Origin: Corynebacterium frankenforstense DSM 45800
GTDB lineage: Bacteria > Actinomycetota > Actinomycetes > Mycobacteriales > Mycobacteriaceae
Assembly (NCBI RefSeq): GCF_001941485.1
Contig: NZ_CP009247.1
Location: 682,001-746,000 of the forward strand
DNA length: 64,000 nucleotides
Direction: 5' to 3'
Positions 19,832 through 28,177 of the stretch are shown here, one piece after another. A program made the translations under genes and the position numbers. The notes beneath the pieces are model-generated. The model saw only the letters and a program-made list of their open reading frames with translations. It ran no database searches and had not been told where the DNA came from. Position 1 is the first letter of the stretch; each line of letters begins with the position of its first letter.

Positions 19832-19858
19832 CGGTGCGCGCCCGCGGCGAGGGACGCG

Positions 19859-19914
19859 ACGTCGTCAATTGAACGGGAGACCCCCGCACACCCGGGAACG
19901 GGTGCGCGGGGGTC
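19859..19914. terminator. Dispersed motif followed by a bidirectional terminator hairpin
   Basis: ACGTCGTCAATT (19859-19870) is a copy of the dispersed motif. The hairpin GACCCCCGCACACCCG (19879-19894), loop GGAA, CGGGTGCGCGGGGGTC (19899-19914) has 15 of 16 pairs and separates two convergent genes. Confidence 0.75.
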
Positions 19915-19932
19915 ATCGCGCTGCGGGGGGCT

Positions 19933-21213
19933 TCAGAGCACGCGCAGGGCGGCCAGCTCGTCGCCGCGGCGCTCGATGACGCGGTCGCCGGCCAGGGCCA
20001 GGTCCACCTCGCCGGTGTAGCCTGCCCGGTCGACGGGGATGGTGTGCTCGACCTTCCCGGTGTCCCAGTCGGCCACGGCCAGGCCCTCGGCGGTGGGGTA
20101 GACCAGGCGGCCGCCGACGGCCACGCCGGTGCCCGTGGCGTCCTCGATCACGTGGGCGACCTCGAGGTTGTCCGGGTGCATCAGGTAGAGGCGCTCGCCG
20201 TCGAACCAGCTCATGTGGTGCGGCAGATCCGCGGTTTGCGGCAGGAAGAGGCCCTCCGGTGCGCGGTCATCGGCGGCGGCCCCGGTGTCGCCGGCCGCGT
20301 CGATCGCGGGGGCCGCGGCGACGTCGCGGGAGAGCCGCTCGGTGCCCTCCCTGGAGAAGCTGCGCAGGCGCGGGGTGGGACCGGGCTCGAAGACGGCCGC
20401 GCCGTCCTGGCCGACGGCCACCAGGCGCGAGCCCGCGGTGAGCGCGACCTCGCCGGCCATCTCCGGGGCGCGCGAGTCCTCCGGGGTGGTCGCCTGGAAG
20501 CGCAGCCAGGTGTGCCCGGGGTCGTCGGGGCAGTCCTCGGTGACGGCGAGCAGCTCGGTGCGGGTGAGCGCGGAGTTGATCGCGCACTCCTCGTGGGGCT
20601 GCTGGTCCGGCTCCTGCTTGGCGGGCACGTCGCCGTACTCGACGGTGCGCACCAGGTCCGAGCGCCACAGCTCGACGCGCTCGGGGGAGGCGATGCCGAC
20701 CCGGCTGTTGGAGGCCACCGAGGCGACCTTCTCGGGCGCCGGGGCCGAGCGGGTCGCCGAGTAGGAGCCGTCGGCGGCGTCGAGGGAGACGGCGTCGCCG
20801 CAGCCGGCGTCGGCGGCGGGGTCGCGGAAGACGAGCACGGCCGTGGCCCACGCCGCACCGGCGGCGCACAGCTCACGGTCGGCGCGGGTGTAGGACCACA
20901 GCTGTGTGCCGTCGGGGGCCAGGCCGCGGGCGCCGTGCTCGCCGGGCACCACGGTCACGCCCTCGATGACGATCGGGCGGCCGGCGCCGGCGAGGCTGAG
21001 CGCGGGCTCGGACCAGTCGGCCTCGACGGCGGTGGGGGCGGAGGCGGGCTCGGCGGGGATCGCGGCGGTGCCCTCGGCGACGGTGTGGTCGACCTCGCGC
21101 ACCGGGGCCGTGGCGACCACGCCGAGCACCGCCGCCACCGCGACGACGGCGATGACGGCGGTGGCGATCAGGTCACCGCGGGTGCGCCGCAGCGGCGCGC
21201 CGGCCCCGCTCAA
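19933..21213 (-). CDS. Membrane-anchored beta-propeller-like protein (Rv3212 family)
   Basis: 426 residues. One N-terminal TM segment (about 14-35, LIATAVIAVVAVAAVLGVVATA) anchors a large extracytoplasmic domain with repeated strand patterns (GTQLWSYTRADRELC, ...GYTGEVDLALAGDRVIERRGDELAALRVL) typical of PQQ/WD-type propellers. Paired cysteines suggest disulfides. The function is unknown; the family is conserved beside the DEAD-box helicase in actinobacteria. The TTG start overlaps the helicase stop by 4 nt (TTGA), so it is translated by coupling. Confidence 0.8.
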   Translation of the reverse strand: MSGAGAPLRRTRGDLIATAVIAVVAVAAVLGVVATAPVREVDHTVAEGTAAIPAEPASAPTAVEADWSEPALSLAGAGRPIVIEGVTVVPGEHGARGLAPDGTQLWSYTRADRELCAAGAAWATAVLVFRDPAADAGCGDAVSLDAADGSYSATRSAPAPEKVASVASNSRVGIASPERVELWRSDLVRTVEYGDVPAKQEPDQQPHEECAINSALTRTELLAVTEDCPDDPGHTWLRFQATTPEDSRAPEMAGEVALTAGSRLVAVGQDGAAVFEPGPTPRLRSFSREGTERLSRDVAAAPAIDAAGDTGAAADDRAPEGLFLPQTADLPHHMSWFDGERLYLMHPDNLEVAHVIEDATGTGVAVGGRLVYPTAEGLAVADWDTGKVEHTIPVDRAGYTGEVDLALAGDRVIERRGDELAALRVL

Positions 21214-22616
21214 CGGCGGTTCTTTCCGCGCCCGCGCCCGCGCTCGTCGCGCCGGCGTCCGCGGCCCCGGTCGCCGTGCCGGTCACCGCGCCCGCCGCGC
21301 GCGCGGCCGCCGTGGCCACGGCCGCTGTGGCCGCGACCGTGGTCGCCACGGCCGCCGCGGTCCTCACCGGGGGCGGGCAGCCCGAAGACGCGGCGCGCCG
21401 GGCCCACGCGGTCGGGGGCGTCGTCGGGGATGTCCAGGGCCTCGCCCAGCTCCGGGGAGGTGGAGAACCAGCGCGGCGGCTCGGCCATGTCGAGGCCGAC
21501 CTCGTCGTTGATCGCGGACCACTTCGCGGCCTCGTCGTAGCCGATCAGCGTCACCGCGGTGCCGGAGTGGCCGGCGCGGCCGGTGCGGCCGATGCGGTGG
21601 ATGTAGGTCATCGGGTCGTCGGGGGTCTGGTAGTTGATCACGTGGGTCACGTCGTCGACGTCGATGCCGCGGGCGGCGACGTCGGTGGCCACGAGGATCT
21701 CCACGGTGCCGTCGCGGAAGGCGTTCAGCGACTTCTCGCGGGCACCCTGGCCCAGGTCACCGTGCACCGAGGCGACGGTGAAGCCGCGGCCGGCGAGGTC
21801 CTCGGCCACCCGGGCCGCGGTGCGCTTGGTGCGGGTGAAGATGATGGTGCGCCCGCGCCCGTCGGACTGCAGGATCCGGGCCAGCACCGCCGGCTTGTCC
21901 ATGCGGTGCGACAGGAAGGCGACCTGCCGGGTCGAGGCGTGGGTCAGCCCCGACTCGGTGGCCTCGGCGCGGATGTGCACCGGGCGGTTCATGAAGCTGC
22001 GCGCCAGCGCCAGGATCGGCCCCGGCATCGTCGCGGAGAACAGCATCGTCTGGTGCTGGTGGGTCAGGGTGGCCAGGATCTTCTCGATGTCGGGCAAAAA
22101 GCCCAGGTCGAGCATCTCGTCGGCCTCGTCGAGGACGAGCACCGCCACGCGGTCGAGGCGCAGCTCGCCGCGCTGGTGCAGGTCCAGCAGGCGGCCCGGG
22201 GTGCCGACGACGACGTCCACACCGGCGTGCAGCGCGTCGATCTGCTCCTCGTAGGGGCGTCCGCCGTAGATGGTGGTCACGCGCACCGGCAGGTTCTCCG
22301 CGGCCGTGGTCAGGTCGTCGCCGACCTGGTCGGCCAGCTCGCGGGTCGGGGCGACCACCAGGGCGCGCGGGGTGCCGTCGAGCTCCTCGACGTCGGCGGA
22401 GTCGAAGACGCGGTCGAGCAGCGGCACGCCGTAGCCGAGCGTCTTGCCCATGCCGGTGCGCGCCTGGCCGATCAGGTCGCGGCCGTCGAGCGCGATCGGC
22501 AGCGTGAGCTCCTGGATGGCGAAGGTGCGGGTGATCCCGGCGGCCATGAGGGCCTCGGTGATCTCGGCGGCGACGCCGAGTTCGGCGAATGTGGGACTGG
22601 TACTGACGGCAGACAC
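21210..22616 (-). CDS. DEAD-box ATP-dependent RNA helicase (RhlE-like)
   Basis: 468 residues. Helicase motifs are complete: Q motif (FAIQELTLPIAL), I ARTGMGKT, Ia PTRELADQV, Ib TPGRLLD, II DEAD, III SAT, V ATDVAARGID, VI HRIGRTGRAG. Residues about 410-468 form an RGG/Arg-Gly-His-rich tail that binds RNA in this class. It probably remodels ribosome precursors or mRNA for decay. The GTG start (22616) lies 6 nt after TAGTAT on the minus strand (leaderless). It is divergent from DUF3107 and overlaps the Rv3212-like gene by 4 nt. Confidence 0.93.
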   Translation of the reverse strand: MSAVSTSPTFAELGVAAEITEALMAAGITRTFAIQELTLPIALDGRDLIGQARTGMGKTLGYGVPLLDRVFDSADVEELDGTPRALVVAPTRELADQVGDDLTTAAENLPVRVTTIYGGRPYEEQIDALHAGVDVVVGTPGRLLDLHQRGELRLDRVAVLVLDEADEMLDLGFLPDIEKILATLTHQHQTMLFSATMPGPILALARSFMNRPVHIRAEATESGLTHASTRQVAFLSHRMDKPAVLARILQSDGRGRTIIFTRTKRTAARVAEDLAGRGFTVASVHGDLGQGAREKSLNAFRDGTVEILVATDVAARGIDVDDVTHVINYQTPDDPMTYIHRIGRTGRAGHSGTAVTLIGYDEAAKWSAINDEVGLDMAEPPRWFSTSPELGEALDIPDDAPDRVGPARRVFGLPAPGEDRGGRGDHGRGHSGRGHGGRARGGRGDRHGDRGRGRRRDERGRGRGKNRR

Positions 22617-22622
22617 ACCTAG

Positions 22623-22646
22623 ATACTATCGGGCGCGGGCTATGAT
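22623..22646. promoter_or_regulatory. Divergent -10 elements, DEAD-box helicase and DUF3107
   Basis: TAGTAT on the minus strand (22628-22623) is 6 nt from the helicase GTG. TATGAT on the plus strand (22641-22646) is 7 nt from the ATG at 22654. Both fit leaderless starts. Confidence 0.55.
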
Positions 22647-22752
22647 GGGCCCCATGCCTCGACCCGGGGCCCGGCCGTGCGACGGGCGGGCCCTTTCCAG
22701 GGTGGGGAGCACGAACCCCGAGACCAAGGAAAGCGAGCTCTGTTTCAGCAGC

Positions 22753-22980
22753 ATGGAACTCAAGATCGGCTTCAAGGACACTCCGCGTGAACTCGTGATC
22801 GACGCCAAGGGCGACGCCGGGGCCGTCTCCGGCGAGGTGCGCTCGGCCCTCGAGCGCGGCGAGGGGATCCTGGAGCTGGAGGACCAGCGCGGCCAGCGCT
22901 ACCTCCTCCGCGTCTCCGAGGTCGCCTACGCCGCCGTCGGCGCGGACACCCCGCGCACCGTCGGCTTCGCCGGGGCCTGA
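22753..22980 (+). CDS. DUF3107 family protein
   Basis: 75 residues from the ATG at 22753, beginning MELKIGFKDTPRELVIDAKG, which aligns with the start of the DUF3107 family (for example MEVKIGITDSPREL in mycobacteria). A compact alpha/beta protein with the signature GQRYLLRVSEVAYAAVG; function unknown. The ribosome site is poor (AAGGAAAG 18 nt upstream). An in-frame ATG at 22654 directly behind a good -10 would give a 108-residue form with a non-conserved 33-residue extension. Confidence 0.78.
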   Translation: MELKIGFKDTPRELVIDAKGDAGAVSGEVRSALERGEGILELEDQRGQRYLLRVSEVAYAAVGADTPRTVGFAGA

Positions 22981-23072
22981 CCCCGCCCACCGGCGTCGCC
23001 CCTCACGGGCCCTGAAGGCCCCGGGCGCGCGCCGGACACACCCCGCCCACTTCCTCGACCCCTGGTTGGCTG

Positions 23073-23933
23073 ATGTCTCACGAACCCTGGTACGTCCGCT
23101 TCGCGCGGTCCTTCGGCTGGCGCGCCTACGCCATCCCGGTCCTCGCCGTGATCACCGTGTGGGTGCTCATCGACGTCTTCACCGGGTCCGGCATGCCCAA
23201 CTCCGACGAGACCCCGGACCAGGCCGCCGAGTCCTCCACCCTGGAGACCGGCCCGAACCCGGCCGACCAGCCCGACCCGCACATCGCCGCCGACGAGCTG
23301 CCGGCCGGCGGGCCCTACGCCACGGAGAGCACCGGTGAATACCGCCTGATCGGCAAGCCGGGCGCCGAGGCCGGCCAGGGCACCGAGAAGACGGTGCGCT
23401 ACGTCATCGAGGTCGAGAAGGGCGTGGACACCTCGTCGACGGGCGGCGACGACGCCCTGGCGCACATGATCGACGCCACCCTGACCAACCCGGCCGGGTG
23501 GACCCACGACGAGCGCTTCCGCTTCGAGCACGTCGGCCCCGACGACGACCCGAACATGCGCATCCAGCTGACCAGCGTGGGCACGACCCACGAGACCTGC
23601 GGCCACGACCTGGCCATGGAGACCAGCTGCTTCTACAGCGACGGCAATCGCCTGGTCATCAACGAGGCCCGTTGGGTGCGCGGTGCGACGCCCTTCAAGG
23701 GCGACATCGGCTCCTACCGCCAGTACCTGATCAACCACGAGGTCGGCCACGGCATCGGCTTCGCCGCCCACCAGCCCTGCGGCGGTGACGGCGAGCTGGC
23801 CCCGGTGATGATGCAGCAGACCCTGAGCCTGAACAACGCCGAGCTGCACTCCTTCGACCCGGAGGAGGTCTACCCGGACGTCGACGAGACCTGCCGCTAC
23901 AACCCGTGGCCCTACCCGAAGGTGCAGCCGTGA
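23073..23933 (+). CDS. DUF3152 membrane-anchored putative metalloprotease
   Basis: 286 residues. One TM segment at about 19-36 (IPVLAVITVWVLIDVF), then a Pro/Glu/Asp linker and an extracellular DUF3152 domain. The zinc motif HEVGHGIGFAAH (His222, Glu223, His226, His232) matches HExxHxxGxxxH of metzincin-like proteases. Four cysteines around ETCGHDLAMETSC and elsewhere could form disulfides. A cell-envelope protease is inferred; substrates are unknown. The ATG at 23073 has only a weak ribosome site. The stop overlaps the next gene's GTG by 4 nt. Confidence 0.85.
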   Translation: MSHEPWYVRFARSFGWRAYAIPVLAVITVWVLIDVFTGSGMPNSDETPDQAAESSTLETGPNPADQPDPHIAADELPAGGPYATESTGEYRLIGKPGAEAGQGTEKTVRYVIEVEKGVDTSSTGGDDALAHMIDATLTNPAGWTHDERFRFEHVGPDDDPNMRIQLTSVGTTHETCGHDLAMETSCFYSDGNRLVINEARWVRGATPFKGDIGSYRQYLINHEVGHGIGFAAHQPCGGDGELAPVMMQQTLSLNNAELHSFDPEEVYPDVDETCRYNPWPYPKVQP

Positions 23934-24886
23934 CGCCGCGCAACGACCCCGGCCGGGACGGCACGGTCCACGACATCTCCGAGGCGCGCGGCGCCCGGCG
24001 GACCGACGCAGAGATTGACGACGCCCGCGATGCGGGCGCGGACCAGGTCCCCGCGGCGGCTGCGGCGGGGGTGCCCGCCCACGTGGCGGCGGCCTTCCAG
24101 GCCGACGACCGGCAGCCCGCCGTGCCGCTGGGCGCGGCCTGGGACAACGGCTGGCGTCTGGGCACCGTCGCGCTCTCGCGCGCCGTCGGTCCGCACACCA
24201 CCTGGTCGGCGCGGGTACGCGAACGCGTGGAGGTCGACGGGCTGCGCGTGGTGCGTCCGGTGCGCGCCACCGACGGCCGCTTCCTCGCCGCCGGCTGGCG
24301 GGCCAGTCAGTTCGTCGAGGGGGAGCCGGGCGCGCGCGTCGACGAGACGGCCGCGGCCGCCCTGCGCCTCGAGGCCGCGCTCGTCGCGGGCCTCGACGAC
24401 GGCCTGCCGCTGCCCGAGTCGGACCCCGAGGACGTCTTCTGCGCCGCCGACCGCGCGGCCTGGTCGACCCACGAGCCGCGGGTGCTCGCCGGCGTCGAGG
24501 ACGGCCTGCACCGCGACCTGCTGCTCAAGCTGCGCGCCGCGATGGGGCCCCTGGCGGGCCCGGCGGTGCCCTGCCACGCGGACATGCTGGCCACCACCGT
24601 CTACGCGCCGGGCAACCCGCCGGCGCTGACCGACCTGGTCGGCGTGATGCACCCGCGCGGCTACACCGCCGCGCAGGTCATCGTCGACGGCCTGCTCGCC
24701 GGCGCGGTCGACGCCGGGGTGATCGCCCGCTTCCGCCACGTGCCGGATCTCCACCAGCTGTTGGTGCGCGCCGCGGCCTACCGCGTGTGGGTGCACGTGC
24801 TGCTCAGCAGACCCGAGCCCGCCGCCTCCGCGGCCCTGGCGGAGGTCGTCGATCTGCTCCTGTCGCGCCCGGGTGGCACGCTGTGA
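23930..24886 (+). CDS. TIGR02569 family protein
   Basis: 318 residues; the GTG at 23930 overlaps the DUF3152 stop (GTGA). The recognisable core is PAHVAAAFQ, WDNGWRLGTVALSR, a protein-kinase-like aminoglycoside-phosphotransferase-style lobe (CHADMLATTVY, LTDLVGVMHPRGYTAAQVIVDG), and a helical C-terminus. The family is actinobacteria-specific and uncharacterised; the HADML and D-V-x-H blocks resemble a degenerate APH fold, so catalytic activity is uncertain. It lies immediately upstream of adnA, as in mycobacteria. A dispersed-motif copy with a GCCCGC-GAT-GCGGGC hairpin (24013-24037) sits in the variable N-terminus. Confidence 0.75.
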   Translation: MTPRNDPGRDGTVHDISEARGARRTDAEIDDARDAGADQVPAAAAAGVPAHVAAAFQADDRQPAVPLGAAWDNGWRLGTVALSRAVGPHTTWSARVRERVEVDGLRVVRPVRATDGRFLAAGWRASQFVEGEPGARVDETAAAALRLEAALVAGLDDGLPLPESDPEDVFCAADRAAWSTHEPRVLAGVEDGLHRDLLLKLRAAMGPLAGPAVPCHADMLATTVYAPGNPPALTDLVGVMHPRGYTAAQVIVDGLLAGAVDAGVIARFRHVPDLHQLLVRAAAYRVWVHVLLSRPEPAASAALAEVVDLLLSRPGGTL

Positions 24887-24889
24887 GGC

Positions 24890-27800
24890 ATGAGCGAACC
24901 CACTGACTTCTCCACGCCGCGCGTGCGGCTGGTGCGCCGCGCGGCCGCGGACGCCCCGCGCGACTGGTCGCACCTGGCGCACGGCCTGCCGGAGTCGGGC
25001 CTGTGGCGGGTCACCGGCTCGGCCGGCTCCGGGGTGACCAGCCTGCTGGTGGACACCGCGTTGCAGCGCCTCGACGCCGGCGCCGACCCCGCGGGCGTGC
25101 TCGTGATCACCGCCGCCAAGGACGCCGCCGCCCGGGTGCGCGACATGATCGGCCGGCGCCTCGTCGACCGCCCCGGCACCCCGTACGTCTCCGACGCCAC
25201 CCTGGTGCGCCCCGTGCACTCGGTGGCCTTTGCGCTGCTGCGCGCCGGCGTCGACGAGGAGATCCGCCTGATCACCGGCGCCGAGCAGGACGCCGTCATC
25301 CGCGAGCTGCTCATGGGCCAGGCCGAGGACGGCACGGGCGCGTGGCCCGAGGACCTGCGCCCGGCGCTGACCTACCTCGGCTTCGCCCGCCAGCTGCGCG
25401 ACTTCCTGCTGCGCGCCGCCGAGCGTGGCCTCGGCGAGGAGGACCTCGAGGCGCTCGGCGCACGCCACGGCCGCCCCGCCTGGACCGGGGCCGGGGACTT
25501 CCTGCGCGAGTACCGCCGCACCATGAACCTGGCCGGCACGCGCCGGCTCAGCGCCTCGGAGCTGGTCGCCCAGGCGCTGAAACTGGTCACCGAGCGCCCG
25601 GAGGTCATCGAGCGCGCCGGGCTGCACACGGTGCTCGTCGACGACGCCCAGCACCTCGACCCGCGCTCCTGCGACCTGGTGGGCCTCCTGCTCGAGCACG
25701 CCCGGGCGACCCCTGGCGGGCTCGGCGTGCTCGCCGGCGACCCGCGCCAGTCGATCTTCCGCTTCCGCGGCGCCTCCCCGGCCTTCCTGGCCGACACCGC
25801 CGTGGACCACGCCCTCGAACTGCCGGGGACCCGCCGGCGCCCGGAGACGCACTTCCTGGTCGCGGACACCGCGGCCACGGAGAACGCCGTGCTCGCCGAC
25901 ACCGTGCGCCGTGCCCACCTGATCGATCGCGTGGACTGGAACGAGATCGCCGTGGTGGTCCGCCAGGCCGGCCAGATCGAGCCGGTGCGCCGCGTGCTGC
26001 TCGCCGCCGGGGTACCGGTGCACATCAGCGCCACCGACCTCGTGCTCGCCGAGCAACCCATCGTCGCCGGCATGATCCTCGGCGTGCGCGCGCTCTCCGA
26101 GGAGCTGACCCCCGGCGAGCTGCACGAGCTGGTGCTCGGCCCCGTCGGCGGCGCGGACCCGGTCACCCTGCGCCGCCTGCTGCGCGGGCTGCGCCGCTTC
26201 GACATGGACACCCGCGCCGTCGACACGCTCGCCCGCCTGATCGACCCGACGACCGCCCCGGACGAGGAGGAGACGGCGCGGCTCTCCGAGGTGCTCACCG
26301 AACGCGAGCTGGCCGTGCTCGGGCGCATCCGCGACGTCCTCGTCGCCGGACACGCCGCGCTCGAGTCCCACGGCTCGGTCGAGGAGGTGCTCTGGGCGCT
26401 GTGGCAGGCCACGGGCCTGGCTGAGCACCTCTCCGCGGTCGCGCTGCGCGGCGGGGCCGCCGGCTCCCAGGCGGACCGCGACCTGGACGCGATGATGGCC
26501 CTCTTCGACGCCGCCGGCGACTTCGTCGAGCGCCGCCCGACGGCGGGCGTCGAGTCCTTCGTGCGCCACGTCGCCGAGCAGGAGCTGCCCACCGGCGTGC
26601 GCGACCGGCGCGCGGACACCCCGCAGGCCGTGCAGGTGCTCACCGCGCACGCCACGGCCGGGCGCGAGTGGCGCCGGGTCGTGGTCACCGGGGTGCAGGA
26701 CGACCGCTGGCCGGCCCTCGGCGAGACCGGCTCGCTGTTCGAGCAGGAGGAGTTCGTCGACCTGGTCGACCGGGGCGTCGACCCGGACCTGCCGGTCGAC
26801 CCGGAGGCGCCCGCCGGACGCAGCGAGAAGCTCGCCGAGGAGCGCCGGCTCTTCCGCGAGGTCGCCATGACACGTGCCACGGAGCGGCTGACGGTCACGG
26901 CCGTCGACGCCCCGGACGCCGACGAGCCGACCGAGCCCAGCCGGTTCCTCGGGGAGTACGCCCGGGAGAGCGACGGGGCCGTGCGCGTCGAGCGCGTCTC
27001 GCGGCCGCTCGCCGGGGAGCCGGTCGCCCGGGACTCAAGTGATGCCGGCGCCGGTGCCGCAGACGCCGGTGCCGCCGGCGCGGCTGATGCGGGGGCCGCC
27101 CCTGCGTCGGACGACGCGGAGGCCGGAGCCGCCGGGGACGACTCGGCGGCCGGGGTCGCCGAGGGCGGCGGGCGCTTCGCCGTGCTCTCCGTGCCGGACC
27201 TCGTCGCCGAGCTGCGCCGCGCCGTCTGCGACCCGCAGGCCGCGGAGCCGCGGCGCCGCCAGGCCGCCCGCCAGCTGGCACGCCTGGCCGAGGCCGGGGT
27301 CCCCGGCGCCGACCCGGAGCGCTGGTGGTCCGCCCGCGAGCCCAGCGACACCCGCGAGCTGGTGGCCCCCGGACCGGTCAACCTCTCGCCCTCGCAGATC
27401 GAGAAGCTCGCCGAGTGCCCGCTGCGCGCCGGGCTCGAGCGCCTCGTCGAGGGCACCGAGACCGCCCCGCAGCTGACCCGCGGTTCCCTGGTGCACGCCT
27501 TCGCCGAGGCCGTCGCCCGCGGCGTCGATGCCGCCGAGGCACGCCGTGTGGTCACCGAGGCCTTCGAGGACACCCTCGCGGTGCCCTCCTGGGCCCGGGA
27601 GAACGCGCTGGCGGACTGGGGGCGCCTGCTCGACCGCACGGCCTCCTGGATCGCCGGGCGTGACGCCCGCTTCGACCTGGTCGGCGTCGAGACCGAGGTG
27701 GAGGTGCCGGTGGCCGAGGACGTGGTCATCCGCGGGCGCATCGACCGCCTCGAGTGCGAGCGCGACAGCGGCGAGCACTTCGTCGTCGACCTCAAGACCG

Positions 27801-28177
27801 GCCGCAACGCGGTCTCGAAGAAGGACGCCGAGGAGCAGGACCAGCTGCGCGCCTACCAGCTCGCGCTCTCCCGCGGGCGCGTCGTCCCCGCCCCGGACGA
27901 CCCCGCAGCCGCGCGCGTGGGCGCGGGTGAGCCGCACCCGGCGATCGGCGGCGCCGTGCTCGTCTTCCCGGGAACGGACACCAAGAGCGTGGCCACCCGC
28001 GAGCAGTCCGCCAAGTCCGCCGAGGAGCTCGAGGCCTTCGCCGCCGAGCTGCCGGCCCTGGCGGAGGCCCGCCGCGGGCCGCGCCTGGCCGCCCACCTCA
28101 ACCCGCACTGTTCGACCTGCCGGCTGGCCCCGGTCTGCCCGGCCCAGCCGCGGGGGAGGAGCGTCACCGATGCCTGA
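24890..28177 (+). CDS. adnA: AdnA-like subunit of the AdnAB helicase-nuclease
   Basis: 1095 residues. UvrD/Rep-type motor plus C-terminal AddB-like nuclease. The P-loop is degenerate (GSAGSGVTS, no Lys) and Walker B is VLVDDAQHLD, so this motor is probably vestigial. GDPRQSIFRFRGA is retained. The nuclease has GRIDRLE and VVDLKTG (PD-(D/E)XK), and an iron-sulfur cluster is predicted from Cys near 843 (AECPLRAG) and CSTCRLAPVC near 1073. The AdnAB pair resects double-strand breaks in actinobacteria lacking RecBCD. The stop overlaps the adnB start by 8 nt. Confidence 0.92.
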   Translation: MSEPTDFSTPRVRLVRRAAADAPRDWSHLAHGLPESGLWRVTGSAGSGVTSLLVDTALQRLDAGADPAGVLVITAAKDAAARVRDMIGRRLVDRPGTPYVSDATLVRPVHSVAFALLRAGVDEEIRLITGAEQDAVIRELLMGQAEDGTGAWPEDLRPALTYLGFARQLRDFLLRAAERGLGEEDLEALGARHGRPAWTGAGDFLREYRRTMNLAGTRRLSASELVAQALKLVTERPEVIERAGLHTVLVDDAQHLDPRSCDLVGLLLEHARATPGGLGVLAGDPRQSIFRFRGASPAFLADTAVDHALELPGTRRRPETHFLVADTAATENAVLADTVRRAHLIDRVDWNEIAVVVRQAGQIEPVRRVLLAAGVPVHISATDLVLAEQPIVAGMILGVRALSEELTPGELHELVLGPVGGADPVTLRRLLRGLRRFDMDTRAVDTLARLIDPTTAPDEEETARLSEVLTERELAVLGRIRDVLVAGHAALESHGSVEEVLWALWQATGLAEHLSAVALRGGAAGSQADRDLDAMMALFDAAGDFVERRPTAGVESFVRHVAEQELPTGVRDRRADTPQAVQVLTAHATAGREWRRVVVTGVQDDRWPALGETGSLFEQEEFVDLVDRGVDPDLPVDPEAPAGRSEKLAEERRLFREVAMTRATERLTVTAVDAPDADEPTEPSRFLGEYARESDGAVRVERVSRPLAGEPVARDSSDAGAGAADAGAAGAADAGAAPASDDAEAGAAGDDSAAGVAEGGGRFAVLSVPDLVAELRRAVCDPQAAEPRRRQAARQLARLAEAGVPGADPERWWSAREPSDTRELVAPGPVNLSPSQIEKLAECPLRAGLERLVEGTETAPQLTRGSLVHAFAEAVARGVDAAEARRVVTEAFEDTLAVPSWARENALADWGRLLDRTASWIAGRDARFDLVGVETEVEVPVAEDVVIRGRIDRLECERDSGEHFVVDLKTGRNAVSKKDAEEQDQLRAYQLALSRGRVVPAPDDPAAARVGAGEPHPAIGGAVLVFPGTDTKSVATREQSAKSAEELEAFAAELPALAEARRGPRLAAHLNPHCSTCRLAPVCPAQPRGRSVTDA

